Assembly: GCF_021534965.1 (NCBI RefSeq)
Contig: NZ_CP091037.1
Span: 2,983,501-3,047,500, forward strand
Direction: 5' to 3'
Origin: Muricauda sp. SCSIO 65647
GTDB lineage: Bacteria > Bacteroidota > Bacteroidia > Flavobacteriales > Flavobacteriaceae
DNA: 64,000 bases
How positions within the stretch are numbered: position 1 is the stretch's first letter; every line of letters starts with the position of its first letter. The notes beneath the pieces are model-generated. The model did not search any database. It saw only the letters and a list, made by a program, of their open reading frames with translations, and was not told where the DNA came from. Below are positions 25,521 to 35,723 of this stretch, one piece after another. The translations under genes and the position numbers were made by a program.

Positions 25521-28052
25521 TTATTTTTCAGTTTCGTCTTTACCTTCATCAAGAGCCATGCCATCTTCGCCTTTTACCTCTATATTGCGCAGTTCGGTAT
25601 CATCAACCGCATCTTCATCTTTCATCACTTTGGCCACCGCCGCGATAGAATCACTGTCTTTCAGATTTATCAATTTGACCCCTTGGGTCGCACGCCCCAT
25701 TACCCTAAGATCTTCAACACTCATTCGAATGGCAATGCCCGATTTGTTGATGATCATGAGGTCATCGGAATCACTGACATTTTTTATGGCCACCAAATTA
25801 CCGGTTTTTTCGGTAATCGATATGGTCTTTACCCCTTTGCCACCTCTATTGGTAATGCGATAATCATCGATGGTCGATCGCTTACCATATCCATTTTCAG
25901 ATACAACAAGGATGTCATCTTCAAAATTATGCACTGAGATCATGCCTATGACCTCATCATTTTCATGGGCTAGGGAGATACCCCTAACACCCGCCGCGTT
26001 ACGACCCATGGGCCGTGTTTTGCTTTCCTCAAAGCGAATCGCCTTGCCCGATTTAAGGCCTAAGAGAATTTGGCTGGTACCGGTTGTCAATTTGGCCTCT
26101 AACAGTTCATCATCTTCACGAATCGAAATAGCGATGATACCATTTTGTCGTGGACGCGAATACTGCTCTAAAGATGTTTTTTTGACCGTACCTTTTTTGG
26201 TGGCCATAATGACGTAATGCGAGTTCACATAATCTTCGTCTTTTAGGTCACGGGTACAGATAAAGGCTTTGACCTTATCGTCTTGGTCAATGTTGATCAG
26301 GTTTTGAATGGCCCTTCCCTTTGAAGTTCTACTTCCTTCGGGAATTTCAAAGACGCGCATCCAGAAGCATTTTCCCTTTTGGGTGAAAAAGAGCATATAT
26401 TGATGATTGGTGCCCACAAAAAGATGCTCTAAGAAATCCTCATTTCGAGTAGAGGAAGCCTTTTGACCGACTCCACCGCGGTTCTGTGTCTTATATTCTG
26501 AAAGGGGAGTACGTTTTATGTATCCGGCGTGCGAGATGGTAATGACCACTTGCTCATCGGGAATCATGTCCTCAATGCTGAGATCGCCCCCTGCAAAATT
26601 GATTTCAGACCTACGGTCGTCACCATATTTTTCCTTTACCTGAAGAAGTTCTTCTTTGATGATATTCATTCGGCGTTCTTTCTTGGCCAGAATATCCTTG
26701 AGGTCTTCTATGGTCTTTAAAAGCTCGTCATATTCTTCGCGAAGCTTATCTTGCTCAAGTCCCGTTAATTGGCGCAATCGCATCTCAACGATGGCCTTGG
26801 CCTGAACTTCGGTCAGTTTGAAGCGTTTGATAAGGTTGCTTCTGGCCTCTTCAACATTTGAGGAAGCCTTAATGATCTCGATTACCTCGTCAATATTATC
26901 AGAAGCGATGATGAGACCCTGCAAAATATGGGCCCGGTCTTCAGCTTTTTTGAGTTCAAACTGGGTTCTTCTCACAACCACTTCGTGACGATGCTCCACA
27001 AAATGGTGTATGATATCCTTTAAGTTCAACAACTGAGGCCTACCCTTCACCAATGCAATATTGTTGACACTGAATGAAGACTGGAGTGCCGTATATTTGT
27101 ACAGCATGTTGAGCACTATGTTGGGTATTGCGTCACGTTTCAACACGTAGACAATGCGCATACCTTTTCGATCAGACTCATCACGAATGGTCGAAATACC
27201 CTCAATTTTCTTATCGTTGACAAGGTCTGCCGTCTTTTTGATCATTTCGGCCTTGTTTACCTGATAAGGTATTTCGGTTACGATGATACATTCTCTTCCT
27301 TGAACCTCTTCAAAGGTCGCCTTGGCCCTCATGACCACTCTGCCACGACCGGTATGAAATGCCTCTTTGACACCATCGTAGCCATATATGATTCCCCCAG
27401 TAGGGAAATCAGGGGCCTTGATATGCTGAATCAACTCATCGATTTCGATAGTATTGTCGTCGATATAGGCAATGGTGCCATCGACCACTTCAGAAAGGTT
27501 ATGTGGTGGCATGTTGGTGGCCATGCCCACGGCAATGCCCGAAGCACCGTTTACCAAAAGATTCGGGATTTTGGTGGGAAGCACTGTCGGTTCTTCCAAC
27601 GAATCATCAAAATTCAACTGGTGATCGACCGTGTCTTTGTCGATATCGGCCAACATCTCATCAGCGATTTTTCGCATCCGGGCCTCGGTGTATCGCATGG
27701 CCGCCGGACTATCACCATCGATGGATCCAAAATTGCCCTGGCCATCGATGAGCATGTAGCGTAGGCTCCATTCCTGTGCCATACGAACCATAGTATCATA
27801 AACGGAAGTGTCGCCGTGGGGGTGGTACTTACCCAGTACCTCACCTACGATACGCGCCGACTTTTTATGGGAACTGGTTGAACGAACACCCAATTCGTGC
27901 ATCCCGTAAAGTACCCTTCGATGAACTGGTTTTAGACCATCCCTGACATCTGGCAGGGCACGTGACACAATGACCGACATCGAATAATCGATGTAGGCAG
28001 ATTTCATCTCATCCTCTATATTGATAGGTATCAATTTTTCTCCTTCAGCCAT
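25521..28052 (-). CDS. gyrA: DNA gyrase subunit A
   Basis: An 843-residue GyrA, the DNA-breaking subunit of gyrase that introduces negative supercoils with GyrB. The catalytic tyrosine is Tyr121 in AAMRYTEAR. The quinolone-region text is [15 protein letters not shown], so the position equal to E. coli Ser83 is Thr82 and Asp87 is kept (Asp86). The C-terminal beta-pinwheel contains GyrA-box-like blades ([16 protein letters not shown]). The tail is acidic, as in other Bacteroidota. Length is normal. It leads a unit with the TPR gene downstream. Confidence 0.98.
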   Translation of the reverse strand: MAEGEKLIPINIEDEMKSAYIDYSMSVIVSRALPDVRDGLKPVHRRVLYGMHELGVRSTSSHKKSARIVGEVLGKYHPHGDTSVYDTMVRMAQEWSLRYMLIDGQGNFGSIDGDSPAAMRYTEARMRKIADEMLADIDKDTVDHQLNFDDSLEEPTVLPTKIPNLLVNGASGIAVGMATNMPPHNLSEVVDGTIAYIDDNTIEIDELIQHIKAPDFPTGGIIYGYDGVKEAFHTGRGRVVMRAKATFEEVQGRECIIVTEIPYQVNKAEMIKKTADLVNDKKIEGISTIRDESDRKGMRIVYVLKRDAIPNIVLNMLYKYTALQSSFSVNNIALVKGRPQLLNLKDIIHHFVEHRHEVVVRRTQFELKKAEDRAHILQGLIIASDNIDEVIEIIKASSNVEEARSNLIKRFKLTEVQAKAIVEMRLRQLTGLEQDKLREEYDELLKTIEDLKDILAKKERRMNIIKEELLQVKEKYGDDRRSEINFAGGDLSIEDMIPDEQVVITISHAGYIKRTPLSEYKTQNRGGVGQKASSTRNEDFLEHLFVGTNHQYMLFFTQKGKCFWMRVFEIPEGSRTSKGRAIQNLINIDQDDKVKAFICTRDLKDEDYVNSHYVIMATKKGTVKKTSLEQYSRPRQNGIIAISIREDDELLEAKLTTGTSQILLGLKSGKAIRFEESKTRPMGRNAAGVRGISLAHENDEVIGMISVHNFEDDILVVSENGYGKRSTIDDYRITNRGGKGVKTISITEKTGNLVAIKNVSDSDDLMIINKSGIAIRMSVEDLRVMGRATQGVKLINLKDSDSIAAVAKVMKDEDAVDDTELRNIEVKGEDGMALDEGKDETEK

Positions 28053-28310
28053 ACTAAAATCCTAATGATTTTTGAGGTTAAAACATCGGGGCAATATACG
28101 CAAATTCACCACTTTGACAGAATTCGAAAAACACTTTATTCAAAATTTTATCAACATCAAATGTTATTGATTTTTAGAGTCGTCCACTCGTTAAAAAAAC
28201 ACAAAAAAGCACTTTTTTTCGTCATTTCGACAGAGTTTATCGAATAAGGGTATGGTATTTGACCTAAGTATGGTTACTTTTATTAATTTTAATTGCTGAA
28301 AAGAAAATTT

Positions 28311-30863
28311 ATGGATGATAATTTTTCACCAAGGGTAAAAGATGTCATTGCCTATAGCAAAGAAGAGGCATTGAGGCTTGGCCATGATTTTATTGGCACC
28401 GAGCATTTGATGTTGGGTCTGTTGCGTGACGGTAATGGCAAGGCCATCAATATTCTTGATGCCCTTGATGTGGACTTGGACCACCTGAGAAGAAAAGTAG
28501 AAATATTGAGTCCGGCAAATCCCGGTGCCGGAACCACGCAAAAAGATAAAAAGAACCTGCATTTGACGAGACAGGCCGAGAGAGCGTTGAAAACGACCTT
28601 TTTAGAGGCCAAGCTTTTTCAGAGTTCTTCGATTAATACGGCACATTTATTACTATGTATTCTTCGTAACGAAAATGACCCCACTACAAAGTTGTTGCAC
28701 AAACTAAAGGTCGACTATGACAATGTGAAAGAACAGTTCAAGTCGATGATCACCAGTGAGGATGACTATGTAGATTCACCCAAGTCAGAATCTTTTCCCA
28801 GTGATCCTGAAGATTCTGGAGATGCAAGAGATGCAGGTTTTGGCACGGGGAGCTCACAAAAAGGAAGCAAAAAATCGAAAACGCCCGTACTTGACAATTT
28901 TGGACGTGATTTGACCAAACTGGCCGAAGAGAACAAATTAGACCCCGTAGTAGGCCGTGAAAAGGAAATCGAGCGGGTTTCGCAGATTTTGAGCAGAAGA
29001 AAAAAGAACAATCCGTTGTTGATCGGTGAGCCTGGTGTGGGCAAAAGTGCCATTGCCGAAGGTCTGGCACTGCGAATCATCAACAAAAAGGTATCACGAA
29101 TACTTTATAATAAGCGGGTGGTCACATTGGATCTCGCCTCTTTAGTGGCAGGAACAAAGTACCGTGGCCAGTTCGAAGAGCGTATGAAAGCGGTCATGAA
29201 CGAACTGGAAAAGAACGATGACATCATCTTGTTCATAGACGAGATACATACGATTGTCGGTGCAGGGGGTGCCACGGGCAGCCTTGACGCCTCCAATATG
29301 TTCAAACCTGCTTTGGCAAGGGGAGAAATTCAGTGTATCGGTGCCACCACACTCGATGAGTACCGGCAGTATATTGAGAAAGATGGGGCATTGGAACGTC
29401 GTTTTCAAAAGGTCATGGTCGAACCTACCACCGTTGAGGAGACCATTGAGATTTTGATGAACATTAAGAGCAAGTATGAAGACCATCATAATGTCAATTA
29501 TACCGATGATGCGGTCATCGCCTGTGTTAAGTTGACCAATCGCTATATGACCGATAGATTTTTGCCAGATAAGGCAATCGACGCCCTTGACGAGGCCGGT
29601 TCACGGGTACATATTGTCAATATGGACGTGCCCAAACAAATTCTTGAACTCGAGCAAAAACTTGAAGAGGTTCGTGAATTGAAGAATAGCGTGGTCAAGA
29701 AGCAGAAATATGAAGAGGCCGCCAAACTGCGCGATGATGAGAAACGGCTTGAGAAAGATCTGGCACTTGCGCAAGAACGTTGGGAAGAAGAGAGTAAACT
29801 TCATCGTGAGACCGTATCTGAAGAAAATGTCGCCGATGTGGTCTCGATGATGAGCGGTGTGCCCGTCAACAGGATCGCACAGACCGAAAGCAATAAACTG
29901 GCCGAGTTGCCAAACCTGATCAAAGGGCATGTCATTGGCCAAGATGAGGCCGTGATAAAAGTGGCAAGGGCCATACAGCGCAATAGGGCAGGACTCAAAG
30001 ATCCGAACAAACCTATTGGCTCTTTTATTTTCTTGGGTCAGACGGGGGTCGGAAAAACCCAATTGGCCAAAATTTTGGCGCAAGAACTGTTCGATTCAGA
30101 AGATGCCCTGATCCGTATCGATATGAGCGAGTATATGGAGAAGTTCGCTATCTCTAGATTAGTAGGTGCGCCTCCTGGCTATGTGGGTTATGAAGAAGGC
30201 GGTCAATTGACCGAAAAGGTTCGCAGAAAACCCTATTCCGTAATATTGCTCGATGAAGTCGAGAAAGCACACCCCGATGTGTTCAATATGCTCTTACAGG
30301 TTTTTGACGACGGTTATTTGACCGACAGCCTTGGCCGTAAGATCGATTTTAGAAACACCATCATCATCATGACCTCGAATATAGGGGCGAGACAGTTGAA
30401 AGACTTTGGGCAGGGTGTGGGCTTTGGTACCGCTGCCAAAAAGGCGCAGGCCGATAGCCATCAAAAGAGTGTTATTGAAAATGCGTTGAAAAAGGCATTT
30501 GCACCAGAATTCTTGAACAGAATAGATGATGTGATCGTCTTCAATCCCCTTGAAAAGGAAGATATCCACAAAATCATCGATATTGAGCTCGAGAAACTAT
30601 ACAAGCGTATCAAAGATATCGGTTATGACCTTGATCTGACCGACAAGGCCAAAGATTATATTGCCGAGAAAGGCTTTGACAAGCAATATGGGGCAAGGCC
30701 ATTGAAGCGTGCCATTCAAAAATATATTGAAGATTCTTTAGCGGAAGAGATTGTAAACTCAAACCTTGAAGAAGGCGATAGCATTTTCATGGATCTTGAC
30801 GAAAAGAAAGATGAGTTGACCATAAAAATCAAAAAGGCAAAAAAGTCCTCGAAAACCGAATAA
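28311..30863 (+). CDS. clpC: ATP-dependent Clp protease ATP-binding subunit ClpC
   Basis: An 850-residue AAA+ unfoldase that feeds proteins to ClpP. The start is taken at ATG 28311 (MDDNFSPRVKDVIAYS); an upstream TTG at 28293 would add six residues. Order: N domain with two Clp_N repeats (1-145), AAA-1 with Walker A GEPGVGKSA and Walker B ILFIDEIH, a UVR-like middle segment (KYEEAAKLRDDEKRLEKDL), AAA-2 with Walker A GQTGVGKTQ and VILLDEVEKAHPDV, then the C-terminal D2-small domain. An acidic linker rich in Ser, Asp and Gly follows the N domain. A strong terminator follows the gene. Confidence 0.97.
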   Translation: MDDNFSPRVKDVIAYSKEEALRLGHDFIGTEHLMLGLLRDGNGKAINILDALDVDLDHLRRKVEILSPANPGAGTTQKDKKNLHLTRQAERALKTTFLEAKLFQSSSINTAHLLLCILRNENDPTTKLLHKLKVDYDNVKEQFKSMITSEDDYVDSPKSESFPSDPEDSGDARDAGFGTGSSQKGSKKSKTPVLDNFGRDLTKLAEENKLDPVVGREKEIERVSQILSRRKKNNPLLIGEPGVGKSAIAEGLALRIINKKVSRILYNKRVVTLDLASLVAGTKYRGQFEERMKAVMNELEKNDDIILFIDEIHTIVGAGGATGSLDASNMFKPALARGEIQCIGATTLDEYRQYIEKDGALERRFQKVMVEPTTVEETIEILMNIKSKYEDHHNVNYTDDAVIACVKLTNRYMTDRFLPDKAIDALDEAGSRVHIVNMDVPKQILELEQKLEEVRELKNSVVKKQKYEEAAKLRDDEKRLEKDLALAQERWEEESKLHRETVSEENVADVVSMMSGVPVNRIAQTESNKLAELPNLIKGHVIGQDEAVIKVARAIQRNRAGLKDPNKPIGSFIFLGQTGVGKTQLAKILAQELFDSEDALIRIDMSEYMEKFAISRLVGAPPGYVGYEEGGQLTEKVRRKPYSVILLDEVEKAHPDVFNMLLQVFDDGYLTDSLGRKIDFRNTIIIMTSNIGARQLKDFGQGVGFGTAAKKAQADSHQKSVIENALKKAFAPEFLNRIDDVIVFNPLEKEDIHKIIDIELEKLYKRIKDIGYDLDLTDKAKDYIAEKGFDKQYGARPLKRAIQKYIEDSLAEEIVNSNLEEGDSIFMDLDEKKDELTIKIKKAKKSSKTE

Positions 30864-30889
30864 GGGATTTTTCCAAAGCACAGTAATAT

Positions 30890-30916
30890 AAGCCCCATTT
30901 TTATGGGGCTTTTTTG
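30890..30916 (+). terminator. Terminator of clpC
   Basis: A 9-bp stem (AAGCCCCAT with ATGGGGCTT, TTTT loop) followed by a T-run, 26 bases after the clpC stop. Confidence 0.88.
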
Positions 30917-31030
30917 TTTTCTTTTCAATGCTATTTGTAAGAATTGTTTGAGCTGGCAACACTTTTATGACACCATATACGATTTTTTGACTGTTAATCT
31001 AAATTATTTTCCTTTACATCTATACCCCTT

Positions 31031-31038
31031 TACATTCG
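31031..31038 (+). promoter_or_regulatory. Possible promoter -7 box
   Basis: TACATTCG followed by CA matches the Bacteroidota TAnnTTTG box at seven of eight positions counting the two free ones. It lies 17 bases before the ATG of the hypothetical gene at 31056. Confidence 0.35.
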
Positions 31039-31055
31039 CAGAGACACTATAGAAG

Positions 31056-31481
31056 ATGGAAATGAAGATTGGGTCTAACAAAAAGGCCATAATAGTAAAG
31101 GAATATCAGCTTGATATCGGTACTGTTCAGGTCTACGACAATTATATGGTCTCGAGTTTTGATGAAGGGGCCACTTTGACTTTAGAAAGGGCATATCAAA
31201 TAATAGGGATTTCAGAAATTCACTTCAGAAACCGACCCTTTGGGTATATCAGCCTTAGAAAAAATTCATACGCCATAGATCCGATTATCTATACTTACCT
31301 CAGGGGGCTTGACAATTTGAAGGCTTTTGCCATCGTTTCCAAAAAGGAAATCGATATGCACAACTTCAAAATAGAGAAGCTTTTCTATAAGAAGAACATG
31401 GAGTTCTTCATCGAATATGAAAATGCAGTGGTCTGGGTCAAAAAAAGGCTCAAGGCCAAAAAGGGCAAAAGCAAGCTTTAA
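31056..31481 (+). CDS. Conserved-looking cytoplasmic protein of unknown function
   Basis: A 141-residue basic protein without signal or membrane segment. The pattern of short strands and helices (VQVYDNYMVSSFDEGATLTL, AYQIIGISEIHF, LDNLKAFAIVSKKEIDMHNF, FFIEYENAVVWVKK) resembles the STAS/SpoIIAA-like fold seen in small Flavobacteriaceae proteins, but I cannot name a family. ATG 31056 is used; ATG 31062 is an alternative. It converges with the nnr gene with a 4-base overlap of ends. Confidence 0.75.
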   Translation: MEMKIGSNKKAIIVKEYQLDIGTVQVYDNYMVSSFDEGATLTLERAYQIIGISEIHFRNRPFGYISLRKNSYAIDPIIYTYLRGLDNLKAFAIVSKKEIDMHNFKIEKLFYKKNMEFFIEYENAVVWVKKRLKAKKGKSKL

Positions 31482-33025
31482 GACTTTGCCGAAGTTTTCT
31501 TTTTGGCATTTTCCATGTCACTATTGAACAATGCCACGAAAGCATCACCGATAGTATCGATTATACCTAAGGCGGTGACTGCTTCATATCCCTTTTTTGA
31601 AGCTGTCAGATCACCCGCCAAACCATGCAAAAAAACACCAAAAATGGCAGCATGTGGTGCCGGGTATCCTTGCGCCAATAACCCTGTAAGCATTCCCGCA
31701 AGTACATCACCGCTTCCTGCGGTGGCCATACCTGGATTTCCGGTGGAGTTGATATACCCTTTCCCGTCATAGATCACAACGGTATGGGCACCTTTGACCA
31801 CCATGACACAGTCATGTGCTTTTGAGAATGTCCGTGCTTTTTTCAGCTTATCAAAATCATCTTTCCAATCACCCAACAGACGTCTTAATTCGCCTTCATG
31901 AGGGGTTAAGATGGTCTTCGGAGGAAGCTTTTTCAACAAATCTGGATGCTTCGCCAAGATATTGAGTCCATCGGCATCTATGACGAGAGGTTTCTTGTTG
32001 TTGCCGAAAAATTTCGCAATGGCACTTACGGTGTTGCTTTTTGTGCCAAGTCCCATTCCCAGACCAATGACCGAAGGTTCAAAGGGAATGATTATATGGT
32101 TGATAAAGTCATCTTCACCGTCGGTTACGACCATTGCTTCGGGCACTGCCGTTTGCAGTATTTTGTAACCACATTCGGGTATATAAGTAGTTACCAATCC
32201 GCTGCCAATGGCAAGGGCGGCTTTCGCAGCAAGCACAACAGCTCCTATTTTGCCATAGCTACCACCAAGAACGACCGAATGCCCATAGGTGCCTTTATGG
32301 GCAAACTTTTCACGGGGTATGTAAAGGGGCATTATTTCAGCTCTTGTAATGAAGTCATAATCGGTTTCGGTTTCCAAAAGGTATTGGCCGTCCATTCCGA
32401 TATCGATGATTTCCCATTGATTGATGAAAATTCCGGTCTGTGGAAGAAAAAATGACAATTTGGGCGCTTGTATGGTCAACACAAAATTGGCCCGTACAAC
32501 AGCATCAAAATCATCAGGAACCCTATCTGGAAAAAGTCCGGAGGGTACATCGACCGAGAGCGTAAAAGCTCGCGAAGCATTTAAATGCTTGATCAAGTTG
32601 GCGACCCAATCGGTAGGAGGTCTGTTCAGTCCAATACCAAAAATAGCATCGATGATAATATCGTTTTCATCTATTTCTGGCAATACGCTTTTTTCGTTCA
32701 GAAATTCAGGCCATAATTTACGGTCTTTTAACCGCTCAAGATTGATCAAAAAGTCTTTTGAGCGTTTTTCACTGTAATTGACCACATGCACCACAGCGTC
32801 ATAACCGTGCTCATGAAGATGCCGGGCCAGTGCAATGCCATCGCCACCGTTGTTGCCGATGCCGCAGAAGATATGAATTTTGACCGAGGCGCCTTGTAAT
32901 CGTTCATGTAACCATTCGAATAGCCCAATGGCCGCCCGCTCCATAAGCACATCACTTGTTATCTGCTGATTCTTGATTGTCAACCCATCAGCTTTATAGA
33001 TCTGTTCTGCGCTAAAAATTTTCAT
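31478..33025 (-). CDS. nnr: Bifunctional NAD(P)HX epimerase / ADP-dependent NAD(P)HX dehydratase
   Basis: A 515-residue repair enzyme that restores damaged, hydrated NAD(P)H. The N-terminal YjeF-type epimerase domain (about residues 1-215) has ERAAIGLFEWL, FCGIGNNGGDGIALARHL and DAIFGIGLNRPP. The C-terminal ribokinase-fold dehydratase domain (about 230-505) has VVLGGSYGKIGAVVLAAKAA, VIDADGLNIL, TPHEGEL and the anion-hole signature GNPGMATAGSGDVLAGMLTG. It is divergent from the thr operon, with about 250 bases between. Confidence 0.95.
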   Translation of the reverse strand: MKIFSAEQIYKADGLTIKNQQITSDVLMERAAIGLFEWLHERLQGASVKIHIFCGIGNNGGDGIALARHLHEHGYDAVVHVVNYSEKRSKDFLINLERLKDRKLWPEFLNEKSVLPEIDENDIIIDAIFGIGLNRPPTDWVANLIKHLNASRAFTLSVDVPSGLFPDRVPDDFDAVVRANFVLTIQAPKLSFFLPQTGIFINQWEIIDIGMDGQYLLETETDYDFITRAEIMPLYIPREKFAHKGTYGHSVVLGGSYGKIGAVVLAAKAALAIGSGLVTTYIPECGYKILQTAVPEAMVVTDGEDDFINHIIIPFEPSVIGLGMGLGTKSNTVSAIAKFFGNNKKPLVIDADGLNILAKHPDLLKKLPPKTILTPHEGELRRLLGDWKDDFDKLKKARTFSKAHDCVMVVKGAHTVVIYDGKGYINSTGNPGMATAGSGDVLAGMLTGLLAQGYPAPHAAIFGVFLHGLAGDLTASKKGYEAVTALGIIDTIGDAFVALFNSDMENAKKKTSAKS

Positions 33026-33125
33026 TCGTTAAATTTAGAGGTATATCGGTGCCTAATTCGTAAAAATGCTTTTTGTTGTTTGACAAGGTGGTCAAAAATA
33101 CTACATTTGAAGCTTCAACATAACC

Positions 33126-33215
33126 ATGCAAGCCGAGTTCATACATACATTTCGTCATTCAGACCAATTGATTTCTACCACTACAGCAGGTTTCACTACC
33201 ACCCCTTTGGGGTAG
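33126..33215 (+). CDS. Threonine operon leader peptide
   Basis: A 29-codon frame lies 61 bases before thrA. It opens MQAEFIHTFRHSDQ and continues LISTTTAGFTTTPLG, then stops. Seven threonine codons and two isoleucine codons, six of the threonines in two runs of three, are what a ribosome-stalling leader for threonine attenuation needs. The reading frame ends just as the hairpin ACCCC/GGGGT forms, and the codon run overlaps the 5' arm of a longer stem with a U-run. There is no obvious Shine-Dalgarno site, as is usual in Bacteroidota. E. coli thrL is functionally analogous but not similar in sequence. Confidence 0.72.
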   Translation: MQAEFIHTFRHSDQLISTTTAGFTTTPLG

Positions 33216-33250
33216 CGCTAGTATATTATTCCGTCCAAAAACCTGTTTTT
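33187..33250 (+). promoter_or_regulatory. Probable thr attenuator
   Basis: CAGGTTT (33187-33193), inside the leader's control codons, is complementary to AAACCTG (33239-33245), which is followed by TTTTT. A small internal stem ACCCC/GGGGT sits at 33201-33213. A ribosome stalled on the Thr codons would mask the 5' arm and prevent the terminator, letting thrABC be read when threonine is scarce. The pairing distance is long, so the fold needs computing. Confidence 0.55.
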
Positions 33251-33276
33251 ACTATTTCCATTTTAAGAATTGAATC

Positions 33277-35721
33277 ATGAGAGTATTGAAATTTGGGGGC
33301 ACTTCGGTTGCCAACGCAGAGAACATAAAACGCGTAAAATCAATTGTTGCCAATACCGCGACAGATAAAGTGTTGGTAGTGGTTTCGGCTTTTGGCGGCA
33401 TTACCGATTTATTGATTGAGACTTTAGAACTTGCTTCAAAGAACGATTCAAAGTATAAAGAGTTGTTCTCAACACTTGAAAAGAAACATTTCGAAACGGT
33501 CAAAAAACTGTTCCCACCCAAAGAACAGAGCGCCATTTTGGGCAAGGTCAAGACCGATTTGAATGCATTGGAGTCTATGGTGGAAGGGGCCGCTATGATT
33601 GGGGAAATTACACCTAGCCTGTCTGACAAGGTTGTTTCACATGGCGAACTGCTATCATCGTTCATTATTGCCGAATATTTTAAGAGGGAAGGGTTAGATG
33701 CTGTTTTCAAAGATAGTCGAGAACTTATCGTGACCGATGAAACAAACGGTAGGGCAGCGGTATTTTTCGATGAGACCCAGAAAAACTGCAAGGATTTTCT
33801 TGATGGGATGGAACAACGGGTAGTCATGCTACCGGGATTTATAGCCGCATCAAAATCTGGAAAGACGACCACCTTGGGCCGGGGCGGTTCTGACTATACG
33901 GCGGCAATTCTTGCCGGGGCAATAGAGGCCGAAGCATTGGAAATATGGACCGATGTCAGTGGTATGTTCACCGCGAACCCCAAATTGGTCAAGCAGGCAA
34001 AGTGCATCGAGCATATTTCTTTTGAAGAGGCCATGGAACTCTCGCACTTTGGGGCCAAGGTACTCTATGCCCCGACCATACAGCCCGTATTGGGCAAGGG
34101 CATTCCGATTCATATCAAGAATACGTTTGCTCCTGAAGATGCGGGTACCTTGATATCGAAAAACCAAAACAATGGGGGAAAAACGGTCAAAGGCATCAGT
34201 CATGTCGAGAACATCACACTGCTTTCGCTTGAGGGCCCCGGTATGGTGGGTATTCCGGGTATTTCAAAACGATTCTTTGAAACCTTGTTTCTTGAAAACA
34301 TAAGCGTGGTGTTGATCACCCAAGCCTCATCAGAACATTCGATATGCGTGGGTATTGCCGATAACGATGCTGAAAGGGCCGCCAAGGCCGTCGACGATGC
34401 CTTTGAGCTCGAAATCAATACCAAACGCATCAAACCTGTAATTGTTGAAAGCGATTTGGCCATTATCGCCTTGGTGGGTGACAATATGAAAAACCATCAA
34501 GGTCTCAGCGGCAAGATGTTCAGTGCGCTTGGCAAGAACAATGTGAACATAAGGGCAATAGCCCAAGGCGCTTCAGAACGGAATGTTTCTGCGGTCATTG
34601 CCAAAGAAGATGTCAAAAAAGCCCTCAATACACTTCATGAAGAATTTTTTGAGGAACAGGTCAAACAACTTAATCTTTTTGTCATCGGAGTCGGTAACGT
34701 TGGTTCTCGATTGTTGGCGCAATTGCAAAAACAGGGGAAGTACTTAAAAAAAGAGTTGCGCTTAAATGTACGGGTCATCGGTCTGTCAAATTCGCGTACC
34801 ATGGTTTTTAATGAGGATGGGGTGGACCTAAAAAATTGGCAACAATCCATATCTGAGGGACAAAAAGCAGATCGAGACCTTTTTCTCGAGACGATTAAGA
34901 AGCTCAATTATCGAAACAGTATTTTGGTCGACAATACGGCAAGTGAAGAAGTCGCCAATAGTTATGGTAGCTATCTAAAAGAAAGCATTTCAATAGTGAC
35001 CTGTAATAAGATAGCCTGCTCTTCAGGGTATGGTCACTATGGTGAATTGAAACGGTTATCAAAAGAATTCAATGCACCGTTCTTATTTGAGACCAATGTA
35101 GGCGCGGGCTTACCCATTATAGATACACTGAAACATTTAATCGCCTCGGGCGATAGGGTGAATAAAATCCAAGCGGTGCTCTCGGGCAGTCTAAACTTCG
35201 TGTTCAACAATTTCAATAATGCCATCACTTTTCACGATGTGGTCAAGCAAGCCCAAGAAAGTGGGTATACAGAACCCGACCCGAAAATCGATTTGAGTGG
35301 CATCGATGTGATGCGAAAAATTTTGATCTTGGCCAGGGAAAGTGGATATCAACTTGAAATTGATGATATCGAAAACGAATCGTTCTTGCCCCAAGAAAGT
35401 TTGAAGACAGCATCGAATGATGATTTTTTTGCATCCTTGATAAAATATGAAGCACATTTTCAAAAGATTTTCGAGGAGGCGGCTTCAAAAAAGTGCAGAT
35501 TGAAATATGTAGCGCAGTTTGAAAATGGTAAGGCAAAGGTTGGATTGCAGCACGTTCCGGAGGGGCATGATTTCTACAATCTGGAAGGAAGCGATAACAT
35601 TGTTTTGTTTTATACTGACAGATATATCGAGCAGCCCTTGATTATCAAAGGAGCAGGGGCAGGGGCCGATGTGACCGCTTCGGGCATTTTTGCCGATATT
35701 GTCAGAATAGGAAACTTTTAG
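33277..35721 (+). CDS. thrA: Bifunctional aspartokinase / homoserine dehydrogenase
   Basis: An 814-residue fusion catalysing the first and third steps from aspartate to threonine. The aspartokinase half (about residues 1-290) starts MRVLKFGGTSVANAENIKRV and has LGRGGSDYTAAILA and EIWTDVSGMFTANPK. Two ACT domains follow (about 310-455), which usually bind threonine as feedback inhibitor. The homoserine dehydrogenase half (about 465-814) has the NAD loop VIGVGNVGSRLLAQL, TCNKIA, NVGAGLPIIDTL and GYTEPDPKIDLSGIDVMRK. thrB begins two bases later. Regulation by the upstream leader is likely. Confidence 0.97.
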   Translation: MRVLKFGGTSVANAENIKRVKSIVANTATDKVLVVVSAFGGITDLLIETLELASKNDSKYKELFSTLEKKHFETVKKLFPPKEQSAILGKVKTDLNALESMVEGAAMIGEITPSLSDKVVSHGELLSSFIIAEYFKREGLDAVFKDSRELIVTDETNGRAAVFFDETQKNCKDFLDGMEQRVVMLPGFIAASKSGKTTTLGRGGSDYTAAILAGAIEAEALEIWTDVSGMFTANPKLVKQAKCIEHISFEEAMELSHFGAKVLYAPTIQPVLGKGIPIHIKNTFAPEDAGTLISKNQNNGGKTVKGISHVENITLLSLEGPGMVGIPGISKRFFETLFLENISVVLITQASSEHSICVGIADNDAERAAKAVDDAFELEINTKRIKPVIVESDLAIIALVGDNMKNHQGLSGKMFSALGKNNVNIRAIAQGASERNVSAVIAKEDVKKALNTLHEEFFEEQVKQLNLFVIGVGNVGSRLLAQLQKQGKYLKKELRLNVRVIGLSNSRTMVFNEDGVDLKNWQQSISEGQKADRDLFLETIKKLNYRNSILVDNTASEEVANSYGSYLKESISIVTCNKIACSSGYGHYGELKRLSKEFNAPFLFETNVGAGLPIIDTLKHLIASGDRVNKIQAVLSGSLNFVFNNFNNAITFHDVVKQAQESGYTEPDPKIDLSGIDVMRKILILARESGYQLEIDDIENESFLPQESLKTASNDDFFASLIKYEAHFQKIFEEAASKKCRLKYVAQFENGKAKVGLQHVPEGHDFYNLEGSDNIVLFYTDRYIEQPLIIKGAGAGADVTASGIFADIVRIGNF

Positions 35722-35723
35722 GA

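Noticed and set aside
27801-27811. Thr82 in GyrA at the position of E. coli Ser83, considered as a quinolone-resistance change
   Set aside because: Small hydroxylated residues, including Thr, are normal here in related Bacteroidota and Asp86 is kept; no resistance claim can be made.
33252-33872. 206-codon minus frame opposite thrA
   Set aside because: Serine-rich shadow of the thrA coding strand.
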